DNA from: Deroplatys truncata
Lineage: Eukaryota > Arthropoda > Insecta > Mantodea > Mantidae
Reading direction: 5' to 3'
NCBI GenBank assembly: GCA_030765065.1
Contig: CM060976.1
Span: 63,404,971 to 63,468,970, forward strand
Length of the DNA: 64,000 bases
The position numbers were made by a program, and so were the translations under genes. Of the stretch, positions 25,782 through 37,946 are shown in pieces (position 1 is the first letter of the stretch; each line of letters starts with the position of its first letter). The notes below the pieces were generated by a model. That model did not search any database, was not told the DNA's origin, and worked only from the letters and a program-made list of their open reading frames with translations.

Positions 25782-28204
25782 GGAATTTAATATGCTGGCA
25801 TTTGCCGTGATAGCTTAGTAAGAGCAATCAGAATAAATAGGAAGATCCATTGTTAAAATCCCTGCAATGGCATTGAAGTTTTCAACATGAGTATACCTTT
25901 CCAAGCTTTATCTGTAATAACAAGAAGTAGATGAAAACTGTGATGTGTTATACTCGCATGACCTTCTCTACTCCTGTAAAACTCTGTGTGTGCGCGTGTG
26001 CGTGTGCGTGCGTGTGCGTGTGCGTGTGGGCGTGTGTGTGTTTTTTTTTAAAAAGAGTAGAGAAGGTATTGGAAATAATCGTTCTTTCACACAGTTCGTG
26101 TGTAGGACAAGTAGGATCGGATCAAAAAACTCAGTGCCATAGCGAGGATTTGAACCATGGATCTTCTGGTTTCTATCTGCTTGCTGTAGCCAACTGAGCT
26201 GTCACGGCAACATGGCATTAGCTGTCAATGTAAGTCAGTTTTGGAATTTAATATGCTGGCATTTGCCGTGATAGCTTAGTAAGAGCAATCAGAAGAAACA
26301 GGAAGATCCGTTGTTAAAATCCCTGCAATGGCATTGAATTTTTCAACATGAGTATACCTTTCCAAGCTTTATGTGTAATATCAAGAAGTAGATGAAAAAT
26401 GTGATGTGTTATACTCGCATGACCTTCTCTACTCTTGTAAAACTCAGCGTGTGCGTGTGTGCGTGCGGGTGCTAGTGCGCGTGCTTGTGTGTGAGTGTGT
26501 GTGCGTGTGTGTGTGTGCGTGTGTGTGTGTGTTTTTTAAAAAAGAGTAGAGAAGGTATTGGAAATAATCGTTCTTTCACACTGTTCGTGTGTAGGACAAG
26601 TAGAATCGGATCAAAAAACTCAATGCCGTAGCGAGGATTTGAACCATGGATCTTCTGGTTTCTATCTGCTTGCTGTAACCAACTGAGCTATCACGGCAAC
26701 ATGGCATTGGCTGTCAATGTAAGTCAGTTGTGGAATTCAATATGCTGGCATTTGCCGTGATAGCTTAGTAAGAGCAATCAGAAGAAACAGGAAGATCTGT
26801 TATTGAAATCCCTGCAATGGCATTGAGTTTTTCAACATGAGTATACCTTTCCAAACTTTATGTGTCATAACAAGAAGTAGATGAAAAATGTGATGTGTTA
26901 TACTCGCATAACTTTCTCTACTCCTGTAAAACTCTGCGTGTGCGTGTGTGCGTGCGGGTGCTAGTGTGTGTGCGTGTGCGTGTGCGTGTGCGTGTGTGTG
27001 TGTGTGTTTTTTTTTTTTAAAAAGAGTAGAGAAGGTATTGGAAATAATTGTTCTTTCACACAGTTCGTGTGTAGGACAAGTAGAATCGGATCAAAAAACT
27101 CAATGCCATAGCGAGGATTTGAACCATGGATCTTCTGGTTTCTATCTGCTTGCTGTAACCAACTGAGCTATCACGGCAACATGGCATTGGCTGTCAATGT
27201 AAGTCAGTTGTGGAATTTAATATGCTGGCATTTGCCGTGATAGCTTAGTAGGAGCAATCAGAAGAAACAAGAAGATCCGTTGTTAAAATCCCTGCAATGG
27301 CATTGAGCTTTTCAACATGAGTATACCTTTCCAAGCTTTATGTGTAATAACAAGAAGTAGATGAAAAATGTGATGTGTTATACTCGCATGACCTTCTCTA
27401 CTCCTGTAAAACTCTGCGTGTGCGTGTGTGCGTGCGGGTGCTAGTGTGTGTGCGTGTGCGTGTGCGTGTGTGTGTTTTTTAGAAAAAGAGTAGAGAAGAT
27501 ATTGGAAATAATCGTTCTTTCACACAGTTCGTGTGTAGGACAAGTAGAATCGGATCAAAAAACTCAATGCCATAGCGAGGATTTGAACCATGGATCTTCT
27601 GGTTTCTATCTGCTTGCTGTAACCAACTGAGTTATCACGGCAACATGGCATTAGCTGTCAATGTAAGTCAGTTGTGGAATTTAATATGCTGGCATTTGCC
27701 GTGATAGCTTAGTAAGAGCAATCAGAAGAAACAGGAAGATTCGTTGTTAAAATCCCTGCAATGGCATTGAATTTTTCAACATGAGTATACCTTTCCAAGC
27801 TTTATGTGTAATAACAACAAGTAGATGAAAAATGTGATGTGTTATACTCGCATGACCCTATCTACACCTGTAAAACTCTGCGTGTGCGTGTGTGTGCGGG
27901 TGCTAGTGTGTGTGTGTGTGTGCGTGTGTGTGTGCGTGTGTGTGTGCGTGCTTGCGTGCGTGCCAGCGTGCGTGCGTGCGTGCATGCGTGCGTGCGTGGT
28001 TTTTTTTTTTAAAAAAGAGTAGAGAAGGTATTGGAAATAATTGTTCTTTCACACAGTTCGTGTGTAGGACAAGTAGAATCGGATCAAAAAACTCAATGCC
28101 ATAGCGAGGATTTGAACCATGGATCTTCTGGTTTCTATCTGCTTGCTGTAACCAACTGAGCTATCACGGCAACATGGCATTAGCTGTCAATGTAAGTCAG
28201 TTGA
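25782..28204. repeat. Expanded 5-monomer unit (2.42 kb)
   Basis: Monomers start at 25782 (alpha), 26243 (beta), 26732 (gamma), 27212 and 27676 (delta). The 2423-bp length nearly equals the 2425-bp 5-mer at 13,674. Both are adjacent to a short unit of about 1 kb, although in opposite order (the short unit follows at 16,099 but precedes here at 24,781). Confidence 0.85.
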
Positions 28205-31200
28205 GGAATTTAATATGCTGGCATTTGCCGTGATAGCTTAGTAAGAGCAATCAGAATAAATAGGAAGATCCATTGTTAAAATCCCTGCAATGGCATTGAA
28301 GTTTTCAACATGAGTATACCTTTCCAAGCTTTATCTGTAATAACAAGAAGTAGATGAAAACTGTGATGTGCTATACTCGCATGACCTTCTCTACTCCTGT
28401 AAAACTCTGTGTGTGTGCGTGTGCGTGCGCGTGCGCGTGTGCGTGTGCGTGCGTGTGCGTGTGCGTGTGGGCGTGTGTGTGTGTGTTTTTTTTTAAAAAG
28501 AGTAGAGAAGGAATTGGAAATAATCGTTCTTTCACACAGTTCGTGTGTAGGACAAGTAGGATGGAATCAAAAAACTCAGTGCCATAGCGAGGATTTGAAC
28601 CATGGATCTTCTGGTTTCTATCTGCTTGCTGTAGCCAACTGAGCTGTCACGGCAACATGGCATTAGCTGTCAATGTAAGTCAGTTTTGGAATTTAATATG
28701 CTGGCATTTGCCGTGATAGCTTAGTAAGAGCAATCAGAAGAAACAGGAAGATCCGTTGTTAAAATCCCTGCAATGGTATTGAATTTTTCAACATGAGTAT
28801 ACCTTTCCAAGCTTTATGTGTAATAACAAGAAGTAGATGAAAAATGTGATGTGTTATACTCGCATGACCTTCTCTACTCTTGTAAAACTCAGCGTGTGCG
28901 TGTGTGCGTGCGGGTGCTAGTGCGCGTGCTTGTGTGTGAGTGTGTGTGCGTGTGTGTGTGTGTTTTTTAAAAAAGAGTAGGGAAGGTATTGGAAATAATC
29001 GTTCTTTCACACAGTTCGTGTGTAGGACAAGTAGAATCGGATCAAAAAACTCAATGCCATAGCGAGGATTTGAACCATGGATCTTCTGGTTTCTATCTGC
29101 TTGCTGTAACCAACTGAGCTATCACGGCAACATGGCATTGGCTGTCAATGTAAGTCAGTTGTGGAATTCAATATGCTGGCATTTGCCGTGATAGCTTAGT
29201 AAGAGCAATCAGAAGAAACAGGAAGATCCGTTGTTAAAATCCCTGCAATGGCATTGAGTTTTTCAACATGAGTATACCTTTCCAAGCTTTATGTGTAATA
29301 ACAAGAAGTAGATGAAAAATGTGATGTGTTATACTCGCATGACCTTCTCTACTCCTGTAAAACTCTGCGTGTGCGTGTGTGCGTGCGGGTGCTAGTGTGT
29401 GTGCGTGAGCGTGTGCGTGTGCGTGTGTGTGTTTTTTAAAAAAAGAGTAGAGAAGGTATTGGAAATAATCGTTCTTTCACACAGTTCGTGTGTAGGACAA
29501 GTAGAATCGGATCAAAAAACTCAATGCCATAGCGAGGATTTGAACCATGGATCTTCTGGTTTCTATCTGCTTGCTGTAACCAACTGAGTTATCACGGCAA
29601 CATGGCATTAGCTATCAATGTAAGTCAGTTGTGGAATTTAATATGCTGGCATTTGCCGTGATAGTTTAGTAAGAGCAATCAGAAGAAACAGGAAGATCCG
29701 TTGTTAAAATCCCTGCAATGGCATTGAATTTTTAAACATGAGTATACCTTTCCAAGCTTTATGTGTAATAACAAGTAGATGAAAAATGTGATGTGTTATA
29801 CTCGCATGACCTTATCTACACCTGTAAAACTCTGCGTGTGCGTGTGCGTGCGGGTGCTAGTGTGTGTGTGTGCGTGTGCGTGTGTGCGTGCGTGTATGCG
29901 TGCGTGCGTGCGTGCCAGCGTGCGTGCGTGCGTGCGTGTTTTTTTTTTTTAAAAGAGTAGAGAAGGTATTGGAAATAATTGTTCTTTCACACAGTTCGTG
30001 TGTAGGACAAGTAGAATCGGATCAAAAAACTCAATGCCATAGCGAGGATTTGAACCATGGATCTTCTGGTTTCTATCTGCTTGCTGTAACCAACTGAGCT
30101 ATCACGGCAACATGGCATTAGATGTCAATGTAAGTCAGTTGAGGAATTTAATATGCTGGCATTTGCCGTGATAGCTTAGTAAGAGCAATCAGAATAAATA
30201 GGAAGATCCATTGTTAAAATCCCTGCAATGGCATTGAAGTTTTCAACATGAGTATACCTTTCCAAGCTTTATCTGTAATAACAAGAAGTAGATGAAAACT
30301 GTGATGTGTTATACTCGCATGACCTTCTCTACTCCTGTAAAACTCTGTGTGTGTGCGTGTGCGTGCGCGTGCGCGTGTGCGTGTGCGTGCGTGTGCGTGT
30401 GCGTGTGGGCGTGTGTGTGTTTTTTTTTTAAAAAGAGTAGAAAAGGTATTGGAAATAATCGTTCTTTCACACAGTTCGTGTGTAGGACAAGTAGGATCGG
30501 ATCAAAAAACTCAGTGCCATAGCAAGGATTTGAACCATGGATCTTCTGGTTTCTATCTGCTTGCTGTAACCAACTGAGCTGTCACGGCAACATGGCATTA
30601 GCTGTCAATGTAAGTCAGCTTTGGAATTTAATATGCTGGCATTTGCCGTGATAGCTTAGTAAGAGCAATCAGAAGAAACAGGAAGATCCGTTGTTAAAAT
30701 CCCTGCAATGGCATTGAATTTTTAAACACGAGTATACCTTTCCAAGCTTTATGTGTAATAACAACAAGTAGATGAAAAATGTGATGTGTTATACTCGCAT
30801 GACCTTATCTACACCTGTAAAACTCTGCGTGTGCGTGTGCGTGCGGGTGCTAGTGTGTGTGCGTGCGTGCGTGCGTGCGGGTGTGTGTGTGGTTTTTTTT
30901 TTTTAAAAAGAGTAGAGAAGGTATTGGAAATAATTGTTCTTTCACACAGTTCGTGTGTAGGACAAGTAGAATCGGATCAAAAAACTCAATGCCATAGCGA
31001 GGATTTGAACCATGGATCTTCTGGTTTCTATCTGCTTGCTGTAACCAACTGAGCTATCACGGCAACATGGCATTAGCTGTCAATGTAAGTCAGTTTTGGA
31101 ATTTAATATGCTGGCATTTGCCGTGATAGCTTAGTAAGAGCAATCAGAAGAAACAGGAAGATCCGTTGTTAAAATCCCTGCAATGGCATTGAATTTTTAA

Positions 31201-32042
31201 ACACGAGTATACCTTTCCAAGCTTTATGTGTAATAACAAGAAGTAGATGAAAAATGTGATGTGTTATACTCGCATGAGCTTCTCTACTCTTGTAAAACTC
31301 AGCGTGTGCGTGTGTGCGTGCGGGTTCTAGTGCGCGTGCTTGTGTGTGAGTGTGTGTGTGTGCGTGTGTGTGTGTGTTTTTTTTTTAAAAAAGAGTAGAG
31401 AAGGTATTGGAAATAATCGTTCTTTCACACAGTTCGTGTGTAGGACAAGTAGAATCGGATCAAAGCTCAATGCCATAGCGAGGATTTGAACCATGGATCT
31501 TCTGGTTTCTATCTGCTGGCTGTAACCACCTGAGATATCACGGCAACATGGCATTAGCTGTCAATGTAAGTCAGTTGTGGAATTTAATATGCTGGCATTT
31601 GCCGTGATAGCTTAATAAGAGCAATCAGAAGAAACAGGAAGATCCGTTGTTAAAATCCCTGCAATGGCATTGAATTTTTCAACATGAGTATACCTTTCCA
31701 AGCTTTATGTGTAATAACAAGAAGTAGATGAAAAATGTGATGTGTTATACTCGCATGACCTTCTCTACTCTTGTAAAACTCAGCGTGTGCGTGTGTGCGT
31801 GCGGGTGCTATTGCGCGTGCTTGTGTGTGTGTGTGTGTTTTTTTTTTAAAAAAAGAGTAGAGAAGGTATTGGAAATAATCGTTCTTTCACACAGTTCGTG
31901 TGTAGGACAAGTAGAATCGGATAAAAAAAACTCAATGCCATAACGAGGATTTGAACCAGGGATCTTCTGGTTTCTATCTGCTTGCTCTAACCAACTGAGC
32001 TATCAGGCAACATGACATTAACTGGTAATGCAAGTCAGTTGG
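28205..32042. repeat. Last type A units, partly scrambled, up to the A/B boundary
   Basis: 28205-30142 is a further alpha-beta-gamma-delta unit (1938 bp; starts 28205, 28688, 29163, 29633). From 30143 the order degrades. 30143 is alpha. 30623 starts as beta but has a delta-like GCGT core without CCAG. 31098 is beta-like. 31579 is beta-like with a short core and ends as type B. Array edges often carry degraded order. The left flank at about 31,460 lacks a few bases (GGATCAAAGCTCAATG). Confidence 0.8.
31936..32008 (-). pseudogene. Chimeric A/B minus-strand tRNA-like element at the array boundary
   Basis: The 3' half (left side) is type A-like, with CTTCTGGTTTCTATCTGCTTG. The 5' half (right side) reads GCTCTAACC, as in type B. 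The acceptor 5' strand is shortened (CAGGC for CACGGC). From here rightward the spacer (ACATGACATTAACTGG) and every following element are type B. The A-to-B switch therefore falls within about 31,975-31,990, inside the tRNA homology. Confidence 0.75.
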
Positions 32043-32481
32043 GGAATTTAATATGCTGGCATTTTGCCGTGTCAGCTTAGTTAGAGTAATCAAAAGAAAC
32101 TGGTAGATCCATGGTTCAAATCCCTGCAATGGCATTGAATTATTCAACATGATTCTACCTTTCCAAGCTTTATCTGTATTAGCAAGAAGTAGATAAAAAT
32201 GTGCTGTGTTACCCTCGCATTACCTTCATTACTCTTGTACAATGTATTGTGTGTGTGTTTTTTAAAAAGAATAGTTTGAACAAGAGTAGAGAAGGTATTG
32301 GTAATAATCGTTCTTTCACACAGGTCGTGTGTAGGACAGGTTCTGAAAAGTAGAATCGGATCGAAAAATTCAATGCCATAGTCAGGATTTGAACCATGAA
32401 TCTCCTGGTTTCCAGCTGCTTGCTGCAACCAACTTAACTATCACGGCAACATGACATTAACTGGCATTGTAAGTCAGTTGG
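32043..32481. repeat. Representative minimal type B unit (439 bp)
   Basis: This is the basic inverted dimer without extra modules: plus tRNA-like 32066-32134, flank, short core (GTGTGTGTGTTTTTTAAAAAG), inverted flank, full minus tRNA-like element, spacer. Other minimal units start at 33912, 43741, 48892 and 50768. It is probably closest to the ancestral arrangement, because the core microsatellite is only about 10 bp and the stem on either side is long. Confidence 0.85.
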
Positions 32482-33095
32482 GGAATTTAATATGCTGGCT
32501 TTTTGCCATGACAGCTTAGTTAGAGTAATCAAAAGAAACTGGTAGATCCATGGTTCAAATCCCTGCTATGGCATTGAATTATTCAACATGATTCTACATT
32601 TCCAAGCTTTATCTGTATTAACAAGAAGTAGATAAAATGTGCTGTGTTACCCTCGCATGACCTTCATTACTCTTGTACAAACTATTGTGTGTGTGTTTTT
32701 TAAAAAGAATATTTTGAACACGAGTAGAGAAGGTATTGGTAATAATCGTTCTTTCACACAGGTAGTGTGTAGGACAGGTTTGGAAAAGTTTAATCGGATC
32801 GAAAAATTCAATGCCATCTCCAGGATTTGAACGATGGTATCTTCTGGTTTCGATTTGCTTGTTGTAAAAAACTGAGCTATCACACGTGTTTGTGCGTGCG
32901 TGTGCGTGTGTGTGTGGAAAAAAGTTTTTACAAGAGAGAGAGAGAGAGAGTGTGTGTGCGTGCGTGCGTGTGTGTGTGTGTGTGTGGAAAAAAAAGTTTG
33001 TACAAGCGTAGAGAAGATATTGGTAATGATCGTTCTTTCACACAGGTGGTGTGTAGGAGAAGTTTGCAAAAGTAGAATCGGATCGAAAAATTCAA

Positions 33096-33169
33096 TGCCA
33101 TAGCCAGGATTTGAACCATGGATCTCCTGGTTTCCAGCTGCTTGCTCTAACCAACTGAGCTATCATGGC
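33096..33169 (-). pseudogene. Representative type B minus-strand tRNA-like element (74 bp), the best preserved form
   Basis: The minus strand starts GCCATGATAGCTCAGTTGG, continues TTAGAGC (intact D stem), and ends GGTTCAAATCC...CTATGGCA. Acceptor pairing is 6 of 7, counting one G-T. Box A and box B both fit Pol III consensus, and T5 follows (CATTGAATTTTTCG). The T stem has only 3 of 5 pairs. The anticodon region has instead a tight CTGG-AAA-CCAG hairpin with a 3-nt loop, not a 7-nt loop, so it cannot be a decoding tRNA as it stands. Full minus copies occur about 57-58 bp left of each listed type B plus element. Another clear example is 56370-56443. Confidence 0.8.
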
Positions 33170-35074
33170 AACATGACATTAACTGGTAATGCAAGTCAGT
33201 TGGGGAATTTAATATGCTGGCATTTTGCCGTGACAGCTTAGTTAGAGTAATCAAAAGAAACCGGTAGATCCATGGTTCAAATCCCTTGCAATGGCATTGA
33301 ATTATTCAACATGATTCTACCTTTCCAAGCTTTACCTCTATTAACAAGAAGTAGATAAAAATGTGCTGTGGTACCCTCGCATGACCTTCATTACTCTTGT
33401 ACAAACTATTGTGTGTGTGTTTTTTAAAAAGAATAGCTTGAACAAAAGTAGAGAAGGTATTCGTAATAATCGTTCTTTCACACAGGTCGTGTGTAGGACA
33501 GGATTGAAAAGTAGAATCGGATCGAAAAATTCAATGCCATAACAAGGATTTGAACGATGGTATCTTCTGGTTTCGATCTGCTTGTTGTAAAAACTGAGCT
33601 ATTACACGTGTGTATGCGTGCGTGTACGTGTGTGTGTGGAAAAAAACGTTTTTACAAGAGAGATTGAGAGAGTGTGTGTGTGTGTGAGTTTGTTTGTTTG
33701 TTTGTTTGTACAAGGGTAGAGAAGCTATTGGTAATAATCGTTCTTTCACTCAGGTCGTGTGTAGGACAAATTTGGAAAAGTAAAATCGAATCGAAAAATT
33801 CAATGCCAGATCGAGGATTTGAACCATGGATCTCCTGCTTTCCAGCTGCTTGCTCTAACCAACTGAACTATCACGGCAAAATGACATTAACTGGCAATGC
33901 AAGTCAGTTGAGGAATTTAATATGCTGGCATTTTGCTGCGACAGCTTAGTTAGAGTAATCAAAAGAAACTGGTAGATCCATGGTTCAAATCCAGGCAATG
34001 GCAGTGAATTATTCAACATGATTCTACCTTTCCAAGCTTTATCTGTATTAACAAGAAGCAGATAAAAATGTGCTGTGTTACCCTCGCATTACCTTCATTA
34101 CTCATGTACAAACTATTGTGTGTGTGTTTTTTAAAAAGAATAGTTTGAACAAGAGTAGAGAAGGTATTGGTAATAATCGTTCTTTCACACAGGTCGTGTG
34201 TAGGACAGGTTTGGAGAAGTAAAATCGGATCGAAAAATTCAATGCCATAGCCAGGATTTGAACCATGGATCTCCGGGTTTCCAGATGCTTGCTGCAACCA
34301 ACTGAACTATCACGGCAACATGACATTAATTGGCAATGCAAGCCAGTTGGGGAATTTAATATGCTGGCATTTTGCCGTGTCAGCTTAGTTAGAGTAATCA
34401 AAAGAAACTGGTAGATCCATGGTTCAAATCCCTGCAATGGCATTGAATTATTCAACATGATTCTACCTTTCCAAGCTATAGCTGTATAAACAAGAAGTAG
34501 ATAGAAATGTGCTGTGTTACTCTCGCATGACCTTCATTACTCTTGTACAAACAATTGTGTGTGTGTTTTTTAAAAAGAATAGTTTGAACAAGGGTAGAGA
34601 AGCTATTGGTAATAATCGTTCTTTCACGCAGGTCGTGTCTAGGACAGGTTTGGAAAACTAATATCGGATCGAAAAATTCAATGCCATAGCAGGATTTGAA
34701 CGATGGTATTTTCTGGTTACGATCTGCTTGTTGTAAAAAACTGAGCTATTGCACGTGTGTGTCCGTGCGTGTGCGTGTGTGTGTGGAAAAAAAGTTTTAC
34801 AAGAGAGAGAGTGTGCGTGCGTGCGTGTGTGTGTGGAAAAAAAGTTTGTACAAGGGTAGAGAAGGTATTGGTAACAATCGTTCTTTTACAGAGGTCGCGT
34901 GTAGGACAAGTTTGCAAAAGTAGGATCGGATCGAAAAATTCAATGCCATAGCCAGGATTTGAACCATGGATCTCCTGGTTTCCAGGTGTTTGCTCTAACC
35001 AACGGAGCTATCACGGCAACATGACATTAACTGGTAATGCAAGTCAGTTGGGGAATTTAATATGCTGGCATTTT

Positions 35075-35143
35075 GCCGTGACAGCTTAGTTAGAGTAATC
35101 AAAAGAAACCGGTAGATCCATGGTTCAAATCCCTGCAATGGCA
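35075..35143 (+). pseudogene. Representative type B plus-strand tRNA-like element (69 bp)
   Basis: It starts GCCGTGACAGCTTAGTTAGAG, so box A is broken by loss of the D-loop GG. Box B (GGTTCAAATCC) is intact, and the T stem pairs 4 of 5 (CATGG/CCCTG). The following T run is interrupted (GAATTATTC), so the terminator present on the minus arm is missing. Type A shows the reverse: plus-arm box B lost, T run kept. The two arms have decayed independently in the two subfamilies. Confidence 0.8.
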
Positions 35144-36898
35144 TTGAATTATTCAACATGATTCTACCTTTCCAAGCTTTATCTCTATTAACAAGAGGTA
35201 GATAAAAATGTGCTGTGGTACCCTCGCATGTCCTTCATTACTCTTGTACAAACTATCCTGTGTGTGTTTTTTAAAAAGAATAGTTTGAACAAAAGTAGAG
35301 AAGGTATTGGTAGTAATCGTTCTTTCACACAGGTCGTGTGTAGGACAGGTTTTGAAAAGTAGAATCGGATCGAAAAATTCAATGCCATAACAAGGATTTG
35401 AACGATGGTATCTTCTGGTTTCGATCTGCTTGTTGTAAAAAGTGAGCTATCACACGTGTGTGTGCGTGCGTGAACGTGTGTGTGTGGAAAAACACGTTTT
35501 TACAAGAGAGAGAGAGAGTGTGTGTGTGAGTTTGTTTGTTTGTTTGTTTGTACAAGGGTAGAGAAACTATTGGTAATAATCGTTCTTTCACACAGGTCGT
35601 GTGTAGGACAAGTTTGCAAAAGAAGAATCGGATCGAAAAATTCAACGCCATAGCCAGGATTTGAACCATGGATCTCCTGGTTTCCAGCTGCTTGCTCTAA
35701 CCAACTGAGCTATCACGGCAACATGACATTAACTGGTAATGCAAGTCAGTTGGGTAACTTAATATGCTGGCATTTTGCCGTGACAGCTTAGTTAGAGTAA
35801 TCAAAAGAAACTGGTAGATCCCTGGTTCAAATCCCTGCAATGGCATTGAATTATTCAACATGATTCTACCTTTCCAAGCTTTATCTGTATTAACAAGAAG
35901 TAGATAAGAAATGTGCTGCGGTACCCTTGCATGAGCTTCATTACTCTTGTACAAACTATTGTGTGTGTGTTTTTTAAAAAGAATAGTTTGAACAAGAGTA
36001 GAGAACGTATTGGTAACAGGTACACAGGTCGTGTGTAGGACAGGTTTGGAAAAGTAGAATCGGATCGAAAAATTCAATGCCATAACAAGGATTTGAACGA
36101 TGGTATCTTCTGGTTTCGATCTCCTTGTTGTAAAAACTGAGCTATCACACGTGTGTGTGCGTGCGTGTACCTGTGTGTGTGGAAAAAATAGTTATAACAA
36201 GAGAGAGGGAGAGAGAGTGCGTGCGTGTGTGTGTATGGAAAAATAGTTTGTACAAGAGTAGAGAAGGTATTGGTAATGGTTCTTTCACACAGGTCGTGTG
36301 TAGGACAGGTTTGGAAAAGTAGAATCGGATCGAAAAATTCAATGCCATAACAAGGATTTGAACGATGGTATCTTCTGGTTTCGATCTGCTTGTTGTAAAA
36401 ACTGAGCTATCACACGTGTGTGAGCGTGCGTGTACGTGTGTGTGTGTGGAAAAAAACGTTTTTACAAGAGAGAGTGTGTGTGTGTGTGTGTGTGAGTTTG
36501 TTTGTTTATTTGTTTGTACAAGGGTAGAGAAGCTATTGGTAATAATCGTTCTTTCACACAGGTCGCGTGTAGGACAAGTTTAGAAAAGTAGAATCGGATC
36601 GAAAAATTCAATGCCATAGCCAGGATTTGAAGCATGGATCTCCTGGTTTCCAGCTGCTTACTCTAACCAACTGAGCTATCACGGCAACGTGACATTAACT
36701 GGCAATGCAAGTCAGTTGGGGAATTTAATATGCTGTCATTTTGCCGTGACAGCTTAGTTAGAGTAATCAAAAGAAAATGGTAGATCCATGGTTCAAATCC
36801 CTGCAATGGCATTGAATTATTCAACATGATTCTACCTTTCCGGGCTTTATCTGTATTAACAAGAAGTAGATAAAAATGTGCTGTGTTACCCTCGCATG

Positions 36899-36973
36899 AC
36901 CTTCATTACTCTTGTACAAACTATTGTGTGTGTGTTTTTTAAAAAGAATAGTTTGAACAAGAGTAGAGAAGAT
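36899..36973. repeat. Inverted repeat around the type B core (27-bp arms, 21-bp loop)
   Basis: Arm 36899-36925 and arm 36947-36973 match as reverse complements at 23 of 27 positions by eye; shared parts include ACTCTTG and CAAACTATT. The loop is GTGTGTGTGTTTTTTAAAAAG. The same stem surrounds the core in nearly every type B unit, and a shorter version (CCTTCTCTACTC / GAGTAGAGAAGG) surrounds it in type A. Beyond the arms the homology continues weakly (GATTCTACCTTTCCAA on one strand, GATTCTACTTTTCCAA on the other) to the tRNA-like elements. Confidence 0.88.
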
Positions 36974-37915
36974 ATTGGTAATAATCGTTCTTTCACACAG
37001 GTCGTGTGTAGGACATGTTTGGAAAAGTTTAATCAGATCGAAAAATTCAATGCCATAGCCAGGATTTGAACGATGGTATCTTCTGGTTTCCATCTGCTTG
37101 TTGTAAAAAACTGAGCTATCACACGTGGGTGTGCGTGCGTGTGCGTGTGTGTGTGGAAAAAAAGTTTTTACAAGATAGAGAGAGAGAGTGTGCGTGTGCG
37201 CGTGTGCGCGTGTGCGTGTGCATGTGCGTGTGTGTGTGTGTGTGTGTGTGGAAAAAAGTTTGTACAAGTGTACAGAAGCTATTGTTAATAATCGTTCTTT
37301 CACACAGGTCGTGTGTAGGACAAGTTTGGAAAAGTAAAATCGGATCGAAAAATTCAATGCCATAGCCAGGATTTGAACCATGGATCTCCTGGTTTCCAGC
37401 TGCTTGTTCTAACCAACTAAACTTTCACGGCAACATGACTTTAACTGGCAATGCAAGTCAGTTGGGGAATTTAATATGCTGGCATTTTGCCGTGACAGCT
37501 TAGTTAGAGTAATCAAAAGAAACTGGTAGATCCATGGTTCCAATCCCGGCAATGACATTGAATTATTCAACATGATTCTACCTTTCCAGGCTTTATTTGT
37601 ATTAACAAGAAGTAGATAAAAATGTGCTGTGTTACCCTCGCATGACCTTCATTACTCTTGTACAAACTATTGTGTGTGTGTTTTTTAAAAAGAATAGTTT
37701 GAACAAGAGTAGAGAAGATATTGGTAATAATCGTTCTTTCACACAGGTCGTGTGTAGGACAGGTTTGGAAAAGTAGAATCGGATCGAAAAATTCAATGCC
37801 ACAGCCAGGATTTTAACGATGGTATCTTCTGGTTTCGATCTGCTTGTTGTAAAAAACTGAGCTATCACACGTGTGTGCGCGTGCGTGTGCGTGTGTGAGT
37901 GGAAAAAAAGTTTTT

Positions 37916-37946
<31 letters not shown>

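Larger units (their letters stand above)
1..32042. repeat. Type A tandem array: 66 monomers of a tRNA-containing inverted-repeat satellite
   Basis: I counted 66 head-to-tail copies, using the GGAATTTAATATGC motif as the arbitrary monomer start. Mean length is about 485 bp; most copies are 464-491 bp, and the longest are 561-563 bp because of bigger GT cores. Each monomer reads, in order: spacer, plus-strand tRNA-like element, 3' flank, a GT/GC-rich alternating core, a T-run/A-run, inverted flank, then a minus-strand tRNA-like element. Diagnostic A-type features are GCATTTGCCGTGATAGCTTAG at the plus element, CACAGTTCGTGTGTAGG in the left flank and GGCAACATGGCATTAGC in the spacer. No coding gene, rRNA or transposase is visible. 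Length variation sits almost entirely in the GT core. Confidence 0.95.

Noticed and set aside
31210..31579. Separate gene between arrays at the A/B boundary
   Set aside because: The region is ordinary type A monomer sequence with a few deletions; no non-repeat DNA separates the two arrays.
33096..33169. Functional tRNA gene
   Set aside because: The anticodon stem does not pair, the T stem has two mismatches, and no isotype can be assigned, despite good A and B boxes.
36821..37381. Long open frame of 186 codons on the minus strand, and many of 60-180 codons across the window
   Set aside because: They run through GT/GA tracts (His-Thr, Cys-Val, Arg-Glu alternation) and tRNA-like sequence. The same peptide shadows recur at every repeat in several frames, and no domain or codon signature appears.
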